Part shown: positions 31,230 through 42,849 of the stretch, in pieces | How the letters are laid out: each line of letters opens with the position of its first letter | Numbering within the stretch: the first letter of the stretch is position 1 | Assembly: GCA_035236585.1 (NCBI GenBank) | Contig: CP141135.1 | Coordinates: forward strand, 1,150,001-1,214,000 | Origin: Warburgia ugandensis | Lineage: Eukaryota > Streptophyta > Magnoliopsida > Canellales > Canellaceae | DNA: 64,000 bases | Direction of reading: 5' to 3' | The notes under the pieces: generated by a model | What the model was told of the DNA's origin: nothing | Seen by the model: only the letters and a program-made list of their open reading frames with translations | Database searches by the model: none | Program-made: the position numbers and the translations under genes

Positions 31230-31521
31230 TGCTGCTGATTCTTCTTCTACTTATAGTTGTGGAAGTTGGTATGTCTCAGTGGACTCTGTGACCCCATCGA
31301 ATTATCTCATAAATTCTCTCTAAGTTGGGTTGCCATTCAACCCATGAATCAAATGAAAGGTTCTGATTCAGGAGCCCTGCCATTCACCATAGTGGGGTCT
31401 GTCGCTCATTATATGGGCCCGATGAATCAGGGAACACTATTTGCAATCCTTGGCCTGTATAATAAATCTGATTATAGAAAATGGGTTGCTTTGGTCAACT
31501 TTTTTACTTCTAGAAAAATTC

Positions 31522-31589
<68 letters not shown>

Positions 31590-32103
31590 GTGGGATCTCT
31601 GACTTCACCGAATTATCTCATATATTCTGAGTTGGGTTTGCCACTCAACCATGAATTTAATGGAAGGTCCCGATTCAGGAGCCCTGCCATTTACTACAGT
31701 GGGGTCTGCCGATCATTTTCATCGGTCCCATGAATCAGGGCATGCAACTTGCAGCCCTTGGCCTATAATGATCAATTTGGTCACAGAAAATGGGTTGCTT
31801 TGGTCAACTTCTTTAGTAAGCTGCTCTCTCTCCCCTCCAGTTGCTGATTCTTCTTGTAGAGTTGTAGTTTTGGTAGTTGGTATAACTCATTGGGCTCAGT
31901 CAGCCCATTGAAATATCTCATATCGACTCTAAGCTGGGCTTCCATTCAACCCATGAATCAAATAGAAAGTGCTAATTCATGGGCCCCGCCTCTCATTTCA
32001 CGGGTCCCATGAATCAGAGCGTGTTAGTTGCAATCCTTTTCCTATAATGATCAATTTGGCTATAGGCAAATGAGTTACTTTGGTCAGTTCTTTGTATTTA
32101 GAG
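31187..32103 (+). repeat. Three tandem ~290-bp units in intron 1 of the peroxidase pseudogene
   Basis: Copies at about 31,187-31,510, 31,520-31,815 and 31,820-32,103. Each has a CT-rich start, an AATTATCTCATA-type motif, AACCCATGAATCAAAT or a variant, GGAGCCCTGCCATT or a variant, GGGTCCCATGAATCAGG and a TTGGTCAACTTCTTTA-like end. The first two begin with long pure CT runs (31,195-31,226 and 31,523-31,588), the third only with a short one. The copies have diverged visibly. Confidence 0.85.
31523..31588. repeat. (CT)n microsatellite
   Basis: About 32 uninterrupted CT units at the start of the second tandem unit. The shorter tract at 31,191-31,226 has the same place in the first unit. Confidence 0.92.
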
Positions 32104-33067
32104 ATGCATAAGAGAAATCTTTCCATGGAGTCATTACGTACTTCTATTGTTCCTTACACCGTATCATGTAGAGATCTTGATAAAATGATAACCATGACCT
32201 TACTTAAATTGTGATGATGTTTTCTTCTTCTGTAGGGCTGTGATTCATCGGTTCTGATAGCGGTGAGAGACACGAAATGCGGAGAAAGATGCAGAGATCA
32301 ATTATCATTGCCAGGGGACGGTTTTGATGTGTGCTTTAGGGCAACGAGAGCTGTGGAGCTCCATATGCTGGTGTTGTTTCATGCGCTGATGTCATGGCAG
32401 TTGTTACCAGAGGCCTTGTTAACTTGGTAAGTTTACTAAAAACATTTAGTCGTGTCATAGTACTGTTGATGCAAAGGATGTTGTTTGCCACAAATGTCTA
32501 GCTTAATTTGTTTCCCAAGAACTAGGCATCTCTCCAGGAATATTTTTTGTCGCAAGTTCCAGAAACTTAAATTTACGAGTAGGTGTGATTGATTTGCATG
32601 CAATTCTTCTCTACTTGATGTAATTTGGCATGTAATTCTTCTCTAGCAAAAAAGTTGATGTAGTTTTTGGTTTGATAGAAGAATTATGAAGCAAACTACG
32701 TAGAACATAGTATCTTAATTCTTCAATCTACTTGATATCTCCCCAACAAAGAAAAAAAGTGCTACATCAAACCTCTAACCAAACATAAGATGGAGAGGTA
32801 CCTTACTGTGTACGATCAGCTGTGTGAGACAGCTTTAGGCTAAAACTGGTGTAGTTTGCTCGAGACAATAGTGCTGGGGAAAGACGGAACAAAAGTGCAG
32901 CTCCCCACCACTTATGGGGCTGGACCTTGTAGGTTCACCCAAAAATTAGAAGTGTGTGATCACGTATAAATGGGCCACGTCTTTGATACTTAGGATACAT
33001 CAATTTGAATTTGATGTTGAAGACGCTAATGCCTGCAATCATAGTTATAAAATAGTCTGAATAAATG

Positions 33068-33092
33068 ATTTATATATATATATATATATATT
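33068..33092. repeat. (TA)n microsatellite
   Basis: About 12 TA units within intron 2 of the peroxidase pseudogene; no other content. Confidence 0.85.
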
Positions 33093-34839
33093 TTAAAGTT
33101 TTCTATCTCTGTATTTTTCTCTATTATTTTATAAATTCTTATATTTTTCAATTCTGGGGAAGGTTACCAAATAAAATGTGAACTGATGAAATAAAATTCA
33201 AATTTGAAGAAATTTATCAAATTCTCAAATATTATCTGTAGGTTTAGTTAAACCTACGTTCATTTCCATGCAATTCCTTTTCCCATCTTTTTCCTGATTT
33301 TTGTCTTAATGCTTCAGGAATCTTAAAATTTTTGCCTTGTTGACTTACTGACTGAATCCCAACTTTGTTGCTATGCCTGCAATCGGCATGTTGATTTAAA
33401 TTTTGGTGGTGATCAGGTCCACAAATGTGCACTCAATATAATTTGCATCATTCGCCCTATTGAACTCAATATACTTTTGTTCCGGGGGTCGTTCCATTTT
33501 GGCTGATAAAAATTTCTGCATTTCGCCAATTTCGGAATGGAATTCTGATCAACTTTTTTGGATTGAAGTTTGCTCCAGAAGAAAAAAAAAAAACAAAAAA
33601 CAAAAAGGTCAGAATTTACAAAAATATGAACTGAAATACACCAAAAATTATGGGAAAATGTTGTAATTCATCATAATATTAACTATAACGAAACACACCC
33701 TTTTTTATTTTATTTTCCTTATCGAAAGGAAATATTCAGATAATTCCAGTCGAAACGAAAAGAAATCAATCAGAAGAGCCGGTCATTTCCTAATTTTCAT
33801 TATCATCTACAATGTTCGTAGTCTTTTTTGTTTGCATTCTTTGGGTTTACTTGGTGTATCTCGACGTTGCTTGGGTAGGTGGACCTACATGGGAAGTATA
33901 CAAAGGCAGAAGAGATGGGCTAATACGAAAGGCCTCCAGAGTACCAGGCAACCTGGCTGTAGCAAACCAAACCCTCACATCTTCTCACTCTCTTCAAGTT
34001 GAATGGCCTCACCGCCCAAGACACGGTGGCCTTATCTGAAGGCCACGCCATAGGTCTACCATTGCCACGAGTTCATGTCGAGGATCAAGACGTTCGACAT
34101 CGACCCAACGAAGGATGAAGGCTATGCAGCGAGTCCACGGACCCTTCAGTTGTTGCCTTCAATGATGTGTCCACTCCAACCACATTCGACAATGCCTCTT
34201 ATCAAAACCTCAAGATGGGACTGGGGCTGCTTGCTAGTGATCAGAGGCTCTTTGGGGAAGTTAGGACTGGCGGTTACGTGAATTCGGTGGCAAATGATTA
34301 AGCTTGGGAATGTGGGGGTTAAGACAGGGAGAGATGGTGAGATTCGACACAATTGCGGGTTCTTCAACCATTGATTTAACTTGTCATCTTTAGGCTTAGG
34401 ATTACTCGTAAGGATTTATTGACAATTTATACTTCCCAATGCTTGTGAATTGGTGGCAATTTTAGCAGCAGATGTAGGCTTTATATAATCTATGCTTCTG
34501 AAATGAGTGGAATCATATGTTGGAAAAAAGTGTCGCGCTCCAAACTTATGCAGTTGAGCCTCTCTGGTTTCATCAGCGGGACCAAGGACAGAGAAAGAGG
34601 CATGTCACGTCATGTCAAGGATAATCTTGCACCCACAGCAGAAGAAAGAAGAGACTGAGAGAACAATCCAATCTGTGTAGAGAGGTCTCAGAACAGTGAC
34701 CTGCTTTGGATTTATAGGACATGTTTGGGGATAATATCTTCCACAAACATTGCTAGGGTCCATCTTACAGGGTATTGGCGGTGCTTGCATGACATAATCT
34801 GACTTGAGATGATATGGATATATTGCTCGAGCTGACATG

Positions 34840-35275
34840 AGATGGAGTAACATCTCTTCATCTCACTGTTAGTGGAACTTGATATGAACCATCTCATCTC
34901 TACTCACCGTTACTGGTGCTTGAGATGAGATGCAAATAGTCACATTCCAACTCACAGTTAATGGTTCTTAATTGTTGGCGGTGCTTTCATCTCAAGATAT
35001 CTCATGTCATTCCTAGCATAAAAGAGAGTCATTTCTTCTCATCTCAAAATTCAGCACAAACCCTGCATTTTGCTTAAGATGAAAATGAACCATGTTATCT
35101 CATCCCAATCATCTCAATCCATCTCCTCAGCTCATCTCAACCTAGCTTACGTGACATTTTCAGTGACCTCACTTCTTCTCATGTCAAATTTATGTCATCC
35201 TAACCCAGCTCAAATCATCTCAATGCAGACCTCATCTCATTTTATCTGAAGTGAGCTTATCTCATCTCAAGCAAC
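34840..35275. repeat. TCATCTCA-rich degenerate repeat tract
   Basis: The words CATCTCA, ATCTCAT and TGAGATGAG occur many times, in both orientations, over some 430 bp. They are interspersed with short unique pieces rather than arranged in a regular period. Opposite orientations in the left third (GAGATGAGAT) could fold back onto the right part. Confidence 0.6.
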
Positions 35276-37383
35276 ACTAAAACCATGTTAGGTAGTTCTT
35301 AAACACTACTTAATGCTTCAGGCACTTCTCACCTTTAACATACTCTCATTTCTGATGTTTTATGTGATAATCCAGCCAGGGTGACATTCTCATGGCAATT
35401 GGAACGTTTCATCTGCCAAGGTCATGGCCTAATCTTGGTCTGGTCCCAGCGTATGAGCAATAGGGATTCTTTCACATTTGGGCCCTAATTGTACTTTCAG
35501 CCTACTATTTACAGGGTACGGTGGGCTGCAAACAAACAAGATGAATGTCTCTGACATGTCATATCTCATTAATCACATGATGGGAAAACAATCCAAACTA
35601 CATGTAACTAAGTTAGAGGATATCAACACCCCAAAGATGGACAAACCACTTAGGAAGATGGTGGGCTTTGGGCATTGCTCCGTATCACTGATTCATGCTA
35701 CATAAAGCAATCTTTCCATGAATTTCTAAGATGTACTTGGATGAAATGAAATGCTACGTCTTTAACTAAAAGGGGGGTTAATGGGTATGCAGTTATAGTA
35801 AGTACTCCAAGCACAAACCGAGGAATCCATTAAACTTAGCCAGTTGTTGGAAGGTCACATCAGTCACCGTACACACCATTTCCGCTCGATCGATACGTTT
35901 GCCGATCTTCAGCTTTCAAAAAAACCTGCCATCGAGAACAAAGTTAGACTGAGACAGCTAAAGGAAAACAAAACAAATGAATGAATGAAACAAGTAAATG
36001 ACTGGCTGTTGAGATTACAATCACAAAGTTTGGAAAGGGGGATAAATCAGCAAGGTAAGTATTCAAAAAATTCGGCAAATAGTCTGTGAAAATTTTTGAG
36101 AGATGAATTTCAAAATGTGAGTTTAAGCTTGACTTGAATTTTCAACTAGATTTACAAATAATATTTGAAATTTTGTAAAATTATTTGTAAAACTTGGCTT
36201 TCATGGGTAAGTCCACGTTAATTCCTTTAAATTTGCCTTTAATTTGAAGATATAAGGACTTTTGAATTGTTCCAAAGAAAAAGTTGGGCATCAAAAAGTT
36301 AGGACTTTTCCGAAAAGTTTCCATTTATTTGAAAATTTTCGGGAGCATGGTTGAGATCAAGTTTTTCACAAGTAGTAAGATTTCCTCTTTGCTTGGAGTG
36401 GTTTTGCTTCCAAACGCCTTTTTTAATGCTTTAAATAATTGAGTTGATAGTTGATATAGACAACAATTAATTAGCCATTTTGCCACTTTTAAACTTGTCT
36501 TACTTGAACTGATTAGCAGTTTTTTAGGTATTAAGACAAACTAATCTGGGTCTCATTCATAACTACTTAAGGCTGATTATACTCTACACCAACCACCCAT
36601 CAACCAAACCCACATAAGAATATGCTGGAATTTGATACTTGAAATCGTTTCTTCATACCAATATAATGCTCTCAGTCAATAAGCAGGCAAAAACCAGCAT
36701 TATATCGACATTCAGTGGCCCCCAACTTCCACATTACATAGCAGGTGAATCACTACATTCAAACATTTGAAGCCATTTATGCATAGAACTTCACAAATCC
36801 CCCCTTACTAAATTGTTTTCCATATTGTCCTATGCATAATTGAACGGTCGTGATAGTTAAGAAAGTTCAGTTTTCATGTTTTATCATCTCCATAGTAGGA
36901 CCCACCACCAAATGAAGGGAAATTATGCAGAATTATCATATTTCAGGGAAGAATATAAGAAATTGATTAGTCTAATTAAATATTCACACCACCCATTAAT
37001 AGAACTTGAATCATTTGTCAATTTCTTCCAAATTCTCATTACCCATTTGAACAGTTGTGATCAATGGTTACGTTCAATTGCATGTCTTCAGGAACCGCCA
37101 ATTTCTACATTACACACCCATTTGCTAATTTCTTTAAATTTTTCATAAAATATTTAATTGAATAGTTATGATCAAAGAACAAGTTTATTTCATGATTGGA
37201 CCCATCAAATGAAGGGTTTAGAGCAAGTTATTCTCATCCTTATTCAGAAAAGAAGAGAAACAATCAATTACCTGTGAATTCGGCCTTGCAATGTACTCCA
37301 CCACAGACTGAGAAAATCTACAAAGAGAAGATGGAGAGACACCCATCTCTTTATTCTGTTCCAAGAAATCTCTGTATCCATCT
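35276..37383. other. Intergenic spacer downstream of the DUF4408 gene
   Basis: No gene recognised. Three loosely related blocks of about 150 bp between 36,770 and 37,215 share AATTGAA(C/T)(A/G)GT(C/T)(G/A)TGATC-like and ACCCA(C/T)CA--AAATGAAGG phrases and look like an old tandem repeat. Confidence 0.5.
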
Positions 37384-38283
37384 CTAATAACATCCTCTAT
37401 TCATCATCTCCATGTAATGCTGGTAAGACTCCTCCCTCTCCAACCGAATCTCATCGTTGAACTTCTCAATAAACGCTTCAACTCTCCGATTCAACTCTCG
37501 TGTCGATTCGGAGTCGTTGAACGTCTCCGATTTCCTCAGCTCCCGCCGGGCAGACATCGCCGGCGGCGAGACGATGGGCTCCACTTCCACACGAGGAGGT
37601 GTATTCCACATCTCACTCTTTGTTAGGTGCTTACTCATTGAACGTTCTTCCGTTATCGCTCGCCACGTTTCATCCAATGTTTCATGATCCTCCGGTATCG
37701 ACGACTGAAAACTTTTTCTTTGAATTTTTTCCTGATTTACACTTTTTCCGACGGATAAACTGACTGATACCGGCGGTTTGCCGACAGAATCAGTCACACA
37801 TGAAATATCCGCCCATGTTTTCCCCGGCGAGGAATCAACGGACTTTTCGACGAAGGTGCAAACAGATTGCTGGGAATACTTGTCAGAAATAGTCTCAAAT
37901 TCAGACCAGATATCGGAAGATGATTTCTCACGAGAAGAAACTTCGAAATCCGTCCGTTTCTGCTGCTGCTGGAGGCTACTCACGCCTCCTGTTTCTTCGT
38001 TCTTCATCTCGGATTGCTTCCATTGGAAGCTTGAAGAAGCGAGAATTCCGATGATGATGAAATTCACTAAGACATAGAGATAAGGGGGAGAAAGCAAGCT
38101 TCTGAAGAAGCTCCACAAGCTAGGAAGAACTGATAAAATGAGATTGAACGAGGACAGAATCGCAAACTTGAGTAAAACAACGGTGGAGATGATTCCAATC
38201 AAGAGGAATGCGAATCTCACGGTCCAGATCGCCGTCTGCAACCTACTTTTCTCCAGTTTTTGAACCAAACCGGCAGCCATCAA
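37384..38283 (-). CDS. DUF4408/DUF761 membrane protein
   Basis: An intronless 299-residue plant protein of unknown biochemical role. The N-terminus has two hydrophobic segments (about residues 22-50, FAFLLIGIISTVVLLKFAIL, and 66-85), which include the DUF4408 signature SLWSFFRSLLSPPYLYVLVN. The middle is serine- and charge-rich and likely disordered. The C-terminus, ELNRRVEAFIEKFNDEIRLE to the stop, is the DUF761 motif of the cotton-fibre-protein family. Length and domain order are normal for the family, and the ORF is intact from ATG to TAG. An alternative start is the second Met, one codon in. The upstream 590 bp contain no neighbour; a TATA-like ACATAAAG near 38,880 (minus) is a weak promoter candidate. 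Confidence 0.9.
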   Translation of the reverse strand: MMAAGLVQKLEKSRLQTAIWTVRFAFLLIGIISTVVLLKFAILSSFNLILSVLPSLWSFFRSLLSPPYLYVLVNFIIIGILASSSFQWKQSEMKNEETGGVSSLQQQQKRTDFEVSSREKSSSDIWSEFETISDKYSQQSVCTFVEKSVDSSPGKTWADISCVTDSVGKPPVSVSLSVGKSVNQEKIQRKSFQSSIPEDHETLDETWRAITEERSMSKHLTKSEMWNTPPRVEVEPIVSPPAMSARRELRKSETFNDSESTRELNRRVEAFIEKFNDEIRLEREESYQHYMEMMNRGCY

Positions 38284-41200
38284 GCATCAAAACGTGGAAA
38301 AATGGCTACAAATACAAGGATTTTCAGCTCTCAAACTGCAAAACCCGGAATCGAAACAGGCGCTTGCAGAGATAAGTTGCAGTTACAAAAACAGAGCTAA
38401 TCCGACGGCGAAAAGTCGTCAAACAGCTTAAAGATCTTGCACTTCTTCCGATCTTCACCACAAAACGAGAATCGGAACAGTTTAGAAATCCACAGCATTG
38501 AGGAAAAAGACTCTAAATCAACAAAAATGAAGCAAAAAAGAGAGAAATTCTAGCAAAATCAAAGCTATGCCATTTACCCAACTTTTTGAGCTAGATTTCG
38601 AAAAAAATCTCTTCTTTCTGGATCTACTTACAATAAAGAGTGTCTGTTTAGGCAGAAGTTGTCATGGCCAGATCCTGTAAGGTGGAACGAAGAGCTATTT
38701 CTACTGATTTTCAGCAAAAAGACAGCGGAAATCGCTCTCAGAGACAGCAATAACCAGACAGAAAAGCAGGAGAGTACGAAAAGACGAGTTTTTGTTTGCA
38801 GAAGCCTCCATTGTCGGAGCTTCGAAGCTTTGCTGGTTACAGAACGGGCAGAGATCAGTAGCTGGCTTTAAGTCACAGGGGCTTTATGTAGAAAGGCTGC
38901 TTAAAATCCTCGCAGATCGTCCAATCTCGGCCGTTGATCGGATCGAACTTGCCCAATAGGCAAGCAGAAAGTTACTACGGCAATGCCATTGTCGTCAAAG
39001 TACGAAAATACCCTTGTCATCGGACAAGTTTGTCTGCTTTGAAATTGCAAGTCGACGTAGGATGCTTTTCAACGTTAGTCGCTAGGTGGGAGGAACACCT
39101 GTATGACAATCGCACGTGTGGGTGGGGCCTGAATTATTGGATGATAGGGATGATCCGACGGTCTCGAAGCATTGTAAGCTGGATAGTAGTGTCTATTCCA
39201 ACAACAATTTTTTTCTTTTTTCTTTTTGCATTTTAAGTGATATTAGCATGATCTGGACCCTTATTGGTTTCGCCAATTAGGGAAATTGCATACCAAACAT
39301 GATAGGTGTTATTAGTTAGATCAATGGCTTGCAAATGAATGATCGAGCACAAGTAAGCAGGGTTTACACGATCTTTAATGTAATCATCGAGTCGACGCCT
39401 CTTCCATTAAGGATCAGGATGAACCTGATATTATGCATGTGGGCCCTTTTAATAAATGGTGTTTTGGTCATTTTAAGTACTTGAATCGGGCATCTCACGC
39501 CAACATCCGAAGCCCCCCCAGAATGCTCTCTCCGTGAACGACGTAATTCCTGTGACAACTGAAATGACCATAATGCCGTGAGATAACTTTTGTAGCACTT
39601 CAAAGTGGGACCCACTATTTGAATGACGCAAAGCGTCCTTCTTGTGAGTTAATGCACTTGACGAGCAATCTATACTCCAGTGACATTTTCACTTACATCC
39701 TAATGGGGATGGTGTGCCGGTAAAACTTTTACGGGGCCTACCTGGAAAAAATATCTTGTGGGGGCTGTACAATTATGTCCTGTTCTCGTGCAATATTGGT
39801 GGCGGAGAGGGACGAGACGGCTTGTGATTTCGTAAGTGTACTTTTCTTAACGGTTGTGATTATTTTTTGTTGCCACGGTGGCAGGGGAGCGTGGTGGGCT
39901 CAGAGAGCAAGCTGTCCTATTGGTCCACGTACTTATCTGTCCAACATAGTCCATTTCCCCCGGCTTTGATATTGACACCCCTTTACTTTCTGGTTGTTGA
40001 AATTTGACAGCTTGTTGAGAGTTGTACTTGGGACAACTTGTTGACTAACTGCCCACGACGAGTTACGGTTGCTACTTATATTTTCACTTGCAGAATATGA
40101 GGGGACGAGACCTATAGGCCTCCATTTGTAAGTTTGGTTACTAATTTTCAGGGTCCAAGTGAAAATACGTTCATCTACTATATAAGAACTTGTGTCAGCA
40201 TTTCTTTAACATTAAACAATTACGAGGGCAAGGCCATTTCATGTTTCTCTGTGTAATGTGACTGACAATAAAAGGGAAAAAAAAAAAACTGTTCATGGAT
40301 AATTTTGTCCAGTGTTTGTTATCAATGTGCCAGACAAGCCTTGGGCACAAATTTTCTTATGCTGCAGATAGGATAAAGGAAATCAGACCAACAGTCTGTT
40401 CACTAATAATGGGCTCTCTTTATTGTGGATGATTCTAATCACTCATTTTTTCACTTGTGATTAAAAATATAGAATGAGCTAAGATCATCCAGCAGTCGTA
40501 TTTTTAGTTGTGAGAGAAAAATTACACTATTTTATGTTTAATTTTTGAGAAAAAATACATCTTAGTTTAACATATATTGTAGGAGATCAGTTCTTCTCGA
40601 ATGGAACCAAAAGAAGGTTTGGATTGCTGGAAGTGATTTTTTTATTTTTTTTTTCTTCTTTGTATTTTGCTTTAAGACTTAGGTCCATACCAGTTATTCT
40701 GGAAGCAAACAACCTATGGTTTTTAAGCCGTGCTATATATGTCTAAGTTTTAGAGCTGGTGATAGCAAACGTACGTTCACTGTCCCCTGATAACTTATAT
40801 TCAATTCTTCTTCTTAAATAGTTATCCTTACAATTATAATAATCTCTAAAGTTTCCATCCTCATTTATTAGTTTTTTTGGTTTCTTTTACCTGTTGTCCC
40901 CATTATGGTTCACTTGTCGAGAAAAAAAAATGTTTAGAAAATCTTTTTCAAGTTTTTTATATGAAAAGACCTTACCATTGGCTATTTTGTGGAAAATAAT
41001 TAGAAAATTACAAATATATTAGCTCTTCTAGGTGATTTGTTTACTTAGCTCCTGTTTTTGGTGAATTATCAGGCATAGTAAATTCTATCGTGAGGAATGA
41101 GATAACAATTAAAATCTATGTGGGTGTACCTATAAGTTCATAAAGTAGACCTCAATAATGGTCCAAATGATGGCAACACCAGTCTTGCCACCTGAAACCT

Positions 41201-42172
41201 ATACAATAGTTCACTGCAATTATGAAACTTCACTAGAGAATCTGAAATTTGAGACCTTATACTTTAGTGACTTATCTTTTCCTATGTCTCTTATAGTCAT
41301 TAACGAAGTATAAGGAACAATTCCCTAATTTTAAGACTTAATCAATGACTAAAATATCACCATCACCACCATCCATGACAGAAAGTAGTCTACAGTTGCA
41401 AACTGTAGATCTTTGGCTACATTCCTTGCAGAAGGTCAGGTGGGCTCGAATCAGTGATCTGGATATCGGAATCCTTTGTCCTAATCAACAAGGGAAATGC
41501 TTGAAATCGCATAATTTAGCTAGGGTGCAACACTCGATAATCTACATTTTATGAACTTATTAAAGTTTCTTTAAGTCGATTAACTACTTGGTTTTACTCT
41601 GACCATCTGATCGGCGCCTTTGTTCTAACTCTGACCATATGATCTCCTACGATCAACTGGGATTAAGTTTAAGAGCCCAAATATAAGCTTTCGAAGCTTA
41701 ACTCTAGCTGATTTGGTTAGAAAAGGATTGTAACAGCACATAAGATACCTATTTGAGGCATAGATAGGCCAACTTTGAAGGTAGAGGCACATGATTTAGT
41801 GGGTAGGCGGCTCTCCCTTTTCTTTTGTTTCGTGCTTTATTAAATGAGAAAGTGGTTCTTTTGTGCAACTAGGTGCTACAAGAAGCCCATGTTGGGTCTA
41901 GAGAAAAGGTCTGTAGCGGCGTCATCAGGTGGTGACCAACCGATCCATACTTTGGATTCAAGTAGAAGCTCCATGATGTGTGAGAGAGAGAGAGGCACAC
42001 TTGAGTAGCGAGGCAAAGCCGTTGCTCAGATATGGTGTGGTCTGGACCCCATCTCATCATGTCGCATGCGCCGCCCCCTCCACTAGAAAACACTAGAGAT
42101 AGTGGCGTGAAAACATTAGAGAGTGACGCGATTTATAGTAAAAATCTAGAAGATTAATGTATATATGACCAA
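38284..42172. other. Intergenic spacer, 3.9 kb
   Basis: The first ~600 bp is the probable 5' UTR and promoter of the DUF4408 gene. Beyond it I see no gene, RNA or clear transposon; the ORFs are short and unlike known proteins. Confidence 0.55.
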
Positions 42173-42193
42173 TATTAGGGTTAATTTTGAAGA

Positions 42194-42370
42194 AGGGGAG
42201 CCTTGAAGTAACAATAGAGTTGTCGTCGTGTGATTTTGAGGTGATGGGTTTAGGGTTTAGAAACAGCTTCTTGCAAAATGCAAGGTAAAACTGTATACTA
42301 TTCACCCTTGTGGTCTGCCCCTTCCTCAGACCCCTCATAAGCAGGAACTTTGTGTACTGGACTGTTCTTT
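42194..42370 (+). mobile_element. Au SINE, full length with 21-bp target duplication
   Basis: It starts AGGGGAGCC, keeps GAAACAGCTTCTTGCAA and CACCCTTGTGGTCTG, and ends GACTGTTCTTT. The box B has decayed into GGGTTTAGGGTTTAG. A 21-bp direct repeat beginning TATTAGGGTTAAT flanks it at 42,173-42,193 and 42,371-42,391 with two mismatches. That is the mark of LINE-machinery retroposition. Confidence 0.87.
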
Positions 42371-42630
42371 TATTAGGGTTAATCTCGAAGATCAAATCTT
42401 AGAAACTCTATTAGAAGGTTAATATATAGATAGAATGACGGACAAACACACCCATGACAGCCTCAAAACCTAGTCACCCAGGCGACAGACTCTTTGCGCC
42501 ACTGCGTTTATGAACTTCACCAAACATTGTCTTAAAAGCTTAGGACAAGGAGTGAAAAGTTTGTATTCTTAGTCAGGACGGCAATCACATAGCTTTCTGC
42601 TGCTTATCGCGTTAAGAATTTAAGAAATAT

Positions 42631-42800
42631 TGGTTAAGTTTGCGCAACTTAAGAGAAGCAAATGCAGCTGCTGATTATTTGTCTAAGTCCGGATGACCTT
42701 TTGAAGGTCTTAGCGTCCAACCTTCATATCTTCATTTTGATTATCTTTGCGTTATTAGTGACGAATGTGACCGGAAAGAGTATTTAAGGATGTGATTCTT
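42631..42800 (+). pseudogene. LINE RNase H-like fragment
   Basis: The frame from 42,631 gives NLREANAAADYLSKSG before a stop at 42,694. This resembles the end of the RNase H-like domain found in plant L1-type ORF2 and related sequences (the HxxREgNxxADxLAKxG pattern), with the aspartate preserved. Some 100 bp of related frame follows. It is a scrap, not a gene. Confidence 0.4.
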
Positions 42801-42849
42801 TCTATGTACCGAAGGATGGTTTGGGTTCAGCGAGAAACCCACTTGCCAT

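Larger units (their letters stand above)
30943..34374 (+). pseudogene. Class III (secretory) peroxidase pseudogene
   Basis: Related to plant haem peroxidases of the PER31/41/63 type. Exon 1 (30,943-31,176) has a signal-peptide-like start (ISSIVFSIFLCVI), a premature TGA at 31,021, then SCPNMERLI and ALRIFFHDSFVE. Exon 2 (32,236-32,426) begins GCDSSVLI, contains LSLPGDGFDV, loses frame near 32,362 and ends GVVSCADVMAVVTRGLVNL. Exon 3 (33,875-34,374) holds VGGPTWEVYKGRRDGLI, VALSEGHAIG with the proximal haem histidine, TPTTFDNASYQNL, LGLLASDQRLF and KTGRDGEIRHNCGFFN. Frame is lost near 33,990, 34,065, 34,140 and 34,300. FHDC is changed to FHDS, removing a conserved disulphide cysteine, and the exon 3 acceptor reads GG instead of AG. 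Introns are kept, so it is a decayed genomic copy. Confidence 0.88.

Noticed and set aside
31075-31733. ORFs containing long Leu-Ser runs
   Set aside because: Produced by CT microsatellites in the peroxidase pseudogene's intron.
42240-42260. Telomere-like GGGTTTAGGGTTTAG
   Set aside because: Only two units, lying at the decayed box B of an Au SINE; it is not an interstitial telomere array.
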